Assembly: GCF_029227915.1 (NCBI RefSeq)
Contig: NC_079883.1
Span: 27,714,001-27,778,000, forward strand
Direction of reading: 5' to 3'
Source: Hydractinia symbiolongicarpus
Taxonomy: Eukaryota > Cnidaria > Hydrozoa > Anthoathecata > Hydractiniidae
DNA length: 64,000 nucleotides
This document shows, piece after piece, positions 60,826-64,000 of this stretch. The translations under genes and the position numbers were made by a program. Every line of letters begins with the position of its first letter. The stretch's first letter is position 1. A model generated the notes under the pieces. That model searched no databases. It was not told the DNA's origin and was given only the letters and a program-made list of their open reading frames with translations.

Positions 60826-62501
60826 GTACAATCCTGTTAATTCGAACCTCCAAGGGACCGGGAAAATTAGTTCGACTTAACGAATGTTCGACTTAAGCGA
60901 AGCTCCCGTTAAGTCGAACTTTAGGAAAAATAAGATAATAGTTTAAGTTAAGGCGATTTTTCTTTTTTAAAAAAATTACTAATGTATCATATTTTTTGCA
61001 TAGTCAAAGATTACTGATTTTGATAATAATCTCGAATATCCACTTGTTTCAATTTGGAGGTTAACTCATTCTTTACAATTGTGTAAATTTGGTGAATACA
61101 TTTTCACTGAACCGCATGTACTCGCGCAAGACCTCCAGTGCTTGGCGAACGTCATCAGATTTGGGACAACTTGGTTGAATATGTGAAGCATAATTATCGC
61201 TTTCTTCCGTTGTATCATACAACGGAAGAAAGCGATAATTATGCTTGATCTAGGATGTCTAATAAAATTTCGTTATCGGTCATAACTGGTTCCTTGTTTA
61301 TGACAGAGTCATCAGCAGATACAATGTCAGCAGCAGTGATTCCTTTAGGGGAAAAACCAAGGCACGTGAACAGCTAACTTATCCAACCGCTCCTGTAGAT
61401 CTTTGAAAGATTCAGCTTGCTTTTCTTTTGAAATGCCAGCTTTTGCGAAGCAGTTGATAACCGCTTCTTTTTTAACTTTTCCCCATGCTACGTCAAGCAT
61501 TCGCATTGCATCCAGTATAGAAAATTCAGGAAGTGGCTTGGTCTTTTTTATGGCATCAACTTGTAGTAAGCTTTTAGAGATGGTATGACATCCTGATCCA
61601 TTGGCTAAAGCTTTGAGGTCTTGTTTAGTGGCAGGAAAATTAAATCGACTGATAAAAGGTCATCAATTGATGGATGGGCCGGACAATTATCAACCACTAG
61701 AGCATTTTTTTTCTTCTGCAGTGAAACGTCGATCTATTTCACGGATCCATTCTTCAAACAATATGCTGTCCATCCAGCTTTTGTTTTGACTGCGATAGCA
61801 ACATGGTAAATGCTTTGTATTCTTATAACATCGTGGGGTTTTGACTTTCCGATGACAAACATTGGCAACTTTTCCCCCGCTGCATTAGCCGCTGCTAATC
61901 ATGTAAGTCAAAGCTTACTGTGCTTACCACCAACACATCTTTCATTCTTGAGGTGTAGAGATTTATCTGGCTGAGCGCGATAAAAAAACCAAACTTGTCT
62001 GCATTGTAGATCTGGTTGAGTTCATACTTAGCTAAAATGGTTGGCAACGTAGTTTCCTTTCATCGGTACACGTGTTTCCTTCACCAGAGACCTTTTTGAA
62101 AGATACCTTGTGCCACTTTTTTCAACGGTCAAGCCAACCATCTGAAGCTTGGAAATTATCAATGCTCATTTTTTCGGCAAATTCTTTAGCTTTAGTTTTT
62201 GATATAAAAGCTGAAACAGCAACATCTCTGCTTCGAACAGTTAATAGCCATTTGAAAATAGCTTGATCTAATTTTTCATAGCTGCCTGCTCTCAGTCTCA
62301 GTCGCTTCGTGTTTATTCCTTTTTTAGCCGCTTCGAATATTTTATCTTTGTTTTTTATCCAGGTAGATAGCGTGTTTTTGGGTATGCCATACTTTGCAAC
62401 AACTTGTATTTCGATTTTCCTTCTTCTACTTCCTTTAATGCTTGATATTTATCTTTAATGGATCTTATGTTAAGTTTACGTTTACTCGCAATTGTTGCCA
62501 T
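60826..62501 (-). pseudogene. Tigger/pogo-type transposon relic (CENP-B-like transposase)
   Basis: On the minus strand a broken frame starts at 62501 with a CENP-B/pogo helix-turn-helix (KRKLNIRSIKDKYQALKEVE). It continues through an HTH_Tnp_Tc5-like part (SDGWLDRWKKWH) and a DDE_1 domain: QIYNADKFGFF has the first Asp, ALVVDNCPAHPSIDDL the second, and FLPLNKTSKL...PMDQDVI the third region. Several stops and frameshifts interrupt it. The left end (60826) carries CAGTACAATCCTGTTAATTC followed by inverted ttcgac/gtcgaac motifs, a mariner/Tigger-like TIR; no matching right TIR was found up to 62800. Confidence 0.8.
61186..61246. repeat. Perfect 30-bp palindrome with 1-nt loop
   Basis: Positions 61186-61215 (starting AAGCATAATTATCGC) are the exact inverse of 61217-61246, with a single C between. 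It lies inside the Tigger-type relic, where only one arm is expected from the transposase sequence. Confidence 0.95.
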
Positions 62502-64000
62502 GATGAAAATTACTTGTATAAAAATTCTACAACTTAGATTATAAGATAAAGACACAAGTTCTAAACAAATTAAAAAGATTCGATATCTTAAATCACAAAC
62601 GTTCTGGTATATATTTTATAAAACCTTTCACCTTGTCTTAAATCACAAAATGTTGCATATTTTAATTGGATGTAGCGGTAAAAGATCGCAGGTAAAAGTC
62701 GAAGTGAAATCTACATTCGCAAGATGCAAGACCCTTTAATTAACGGCATTAAAAATGCCTCAAAATACCAACCTCATCCCCAGGTGCTTTTAACTTTTTG
62801 ACATCGAGACCGGCGGCGAAAAAACTTGTTAAGACAGAAATTTTGCAGGCAGGAAATTTGGACGTTTTTCTCCATTCGCCAAATTTCGTGTTTTGGAATA
62901 TTCTAAATGGAAAAAACACGACCGTACAGATAAATTCCCGACCCGCGAAAGTTCTTTTCAGTATTTTCCATTTCTGTCATAACTCATCTAAGAAGCTACA
63001 AAACAAGCTGTTGATTTTTGATTTTAGTGACTTACACGAAAGTCGAACATATAGCACGAAAAAAGTTGACGAATAATATGGAAAAAACAAGATCCTAAAT
63101 CATCTTAAATACCATATTGGACACCCAAATTTAAGTAAAAATGACATCCAAATACAAGTAACAGAAAAGTAGCTTATATATGACAGAAAAGTAGTTAATT
63201 TATATTAAGGCACTTTTCTGTCATTTTTAGTTATATATCTCCAAATATACAAGCACTTACCTTGCTTTTAAATCAAGTCTTCTGTTAAAAGAAATTTCTA
63301 AGTTTTTTTTGACTAGCGGGCTAGCTAATTCTTCTAAATTCTGCACAGAAACATATCAGATTTTTGCATATAAACCCAGTTAAAGCATCAACAATGACTC
63401 AACTTATGATTAATAAATAAAATAAATAAAACGAATCATAATGAGATGCATTAAAATTTGAGTTCCTTTTCCTATTTTTCTTTAATTGCGAAAGTTTTTC
63501 ACGCGAAAATGAAAAATAAACATCGATCGTGATGTTTTTTTTGCGAATCAAAAACCATGATCTCTTGCGAAGATTGTCATCAATTTCTTTTTTATTGCCT
63601 AACAAGACTACATGTAAACGCCTAATTCACTAATAATTATGTCCCAAAATCTATTTTTATATCTTTTAATTCATAATTATAGTTCACAAATATACTTTTA
63701 ATTTACAAACACATTTAGCGAAAAAGGAGCCTGCATCAAAGACAATATAAGATCATAAATACCGACTTTAGGCTCAACAATAATTTTTTTGGTTAGCATA
63801 TACGTGGTTACGTCTCGTGTGACATTAAAATAGATAACATTGTGGTCCTCCTTTTAGCATCCTTGTGACCAAAGCAAAGACTACCACCCTGACACATTTA
63901 TACAGAGAAAAAAATGAAACACTTCTGATCAGTTTAAATTACGTTATTTTTAAAAATGTATATACAGACATAGATATTTATAGATTCAGTACAAGGACCT
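62502..64000. other. Right flank, no gene recognised
   Basis: A+T-rich sequence with a 92-codon open frame at 62798-63076 that matches nothing recognisable. No exon with paired splice sites was seen. Confidence 0.4.

Overview
This is a strongly A+T-rich, intron-rich animal window, most likely from an invertebrate and compatible with a cnidarian such as a hydrozoan; the sequence alone does not fix the species. Genes have short exons with clean GT-AG introns. They lie among many small mobile-element relics and a nested block of DNA related to parvoviruses.

Layout. 1-13.6 kb: two tandem, same-strand ERO1 genes (ER thiol oxidases). The first enters the window without its 5' exons; the second is complete (13 coding exons, 451 aa). 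One internal exon is nearly identical between them while their other exons are strongly diverged. Between them lie tRNA-derived SINE-like repeats and a 781-bp TIR element. 13.6-17.4 kb: no recognisable gene. 17.4-20.1 kb: a 298-bp tandem duplication, a retropepsin-like reading frame lacking its catalytic Asp, and broken frames on the minus strand.

20.1-27.8 kb: an endogenous densovirus-like cluster. A capsid gene (VP, plus strand) and a replication gene (NS, minus strand) converge on each other, and this unit occurs twice head to tail. Unit A (VP-A, NS-A) carries several frameshifts. Unit B (VP-B, NS-B with an SF3 helicase exon, an HUH-motif exon and an overlapping second NS frame) has long open frames. 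A third fragment (unit C) holds only the N-terminal NS region. Junctions between units are sharp, putative TATA boxes and hairpins lie at the outer ends, and a ~150-bp direct repeat brackets the block.

27.8-32.8 kb: MITEs, an interspersed repeat and a PIF/Harbinger-type transposase relic. 32.8-36.3 kb: a secreted lectin-like gene with two fibronectin type II domains and tectonin repeats (9 exons, 400 aa, minus). 39.2-44.4 kb: galactose mutarotase (8 exons, 336 aa, minus). 45.9-47.5 kb: a single-exon TPR protein ending in a polybasic stretch and a CaaX box (plus). 50.2-55.9 kb: a 717-aa coiled-coil protein with an N-terminal myristoylation/palmitoylation signature and a coding minisatellite (8 exons, minus). 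57.4 kb: a long (TA)n tract. 60.8-62.5 kb: a degraded Tigger/pogo-type transposon containing a perfect 30-bp palindrome.

The host genes show no shared pathway beyond the ERO1 pair. The viral block is the most unusual part of the window.
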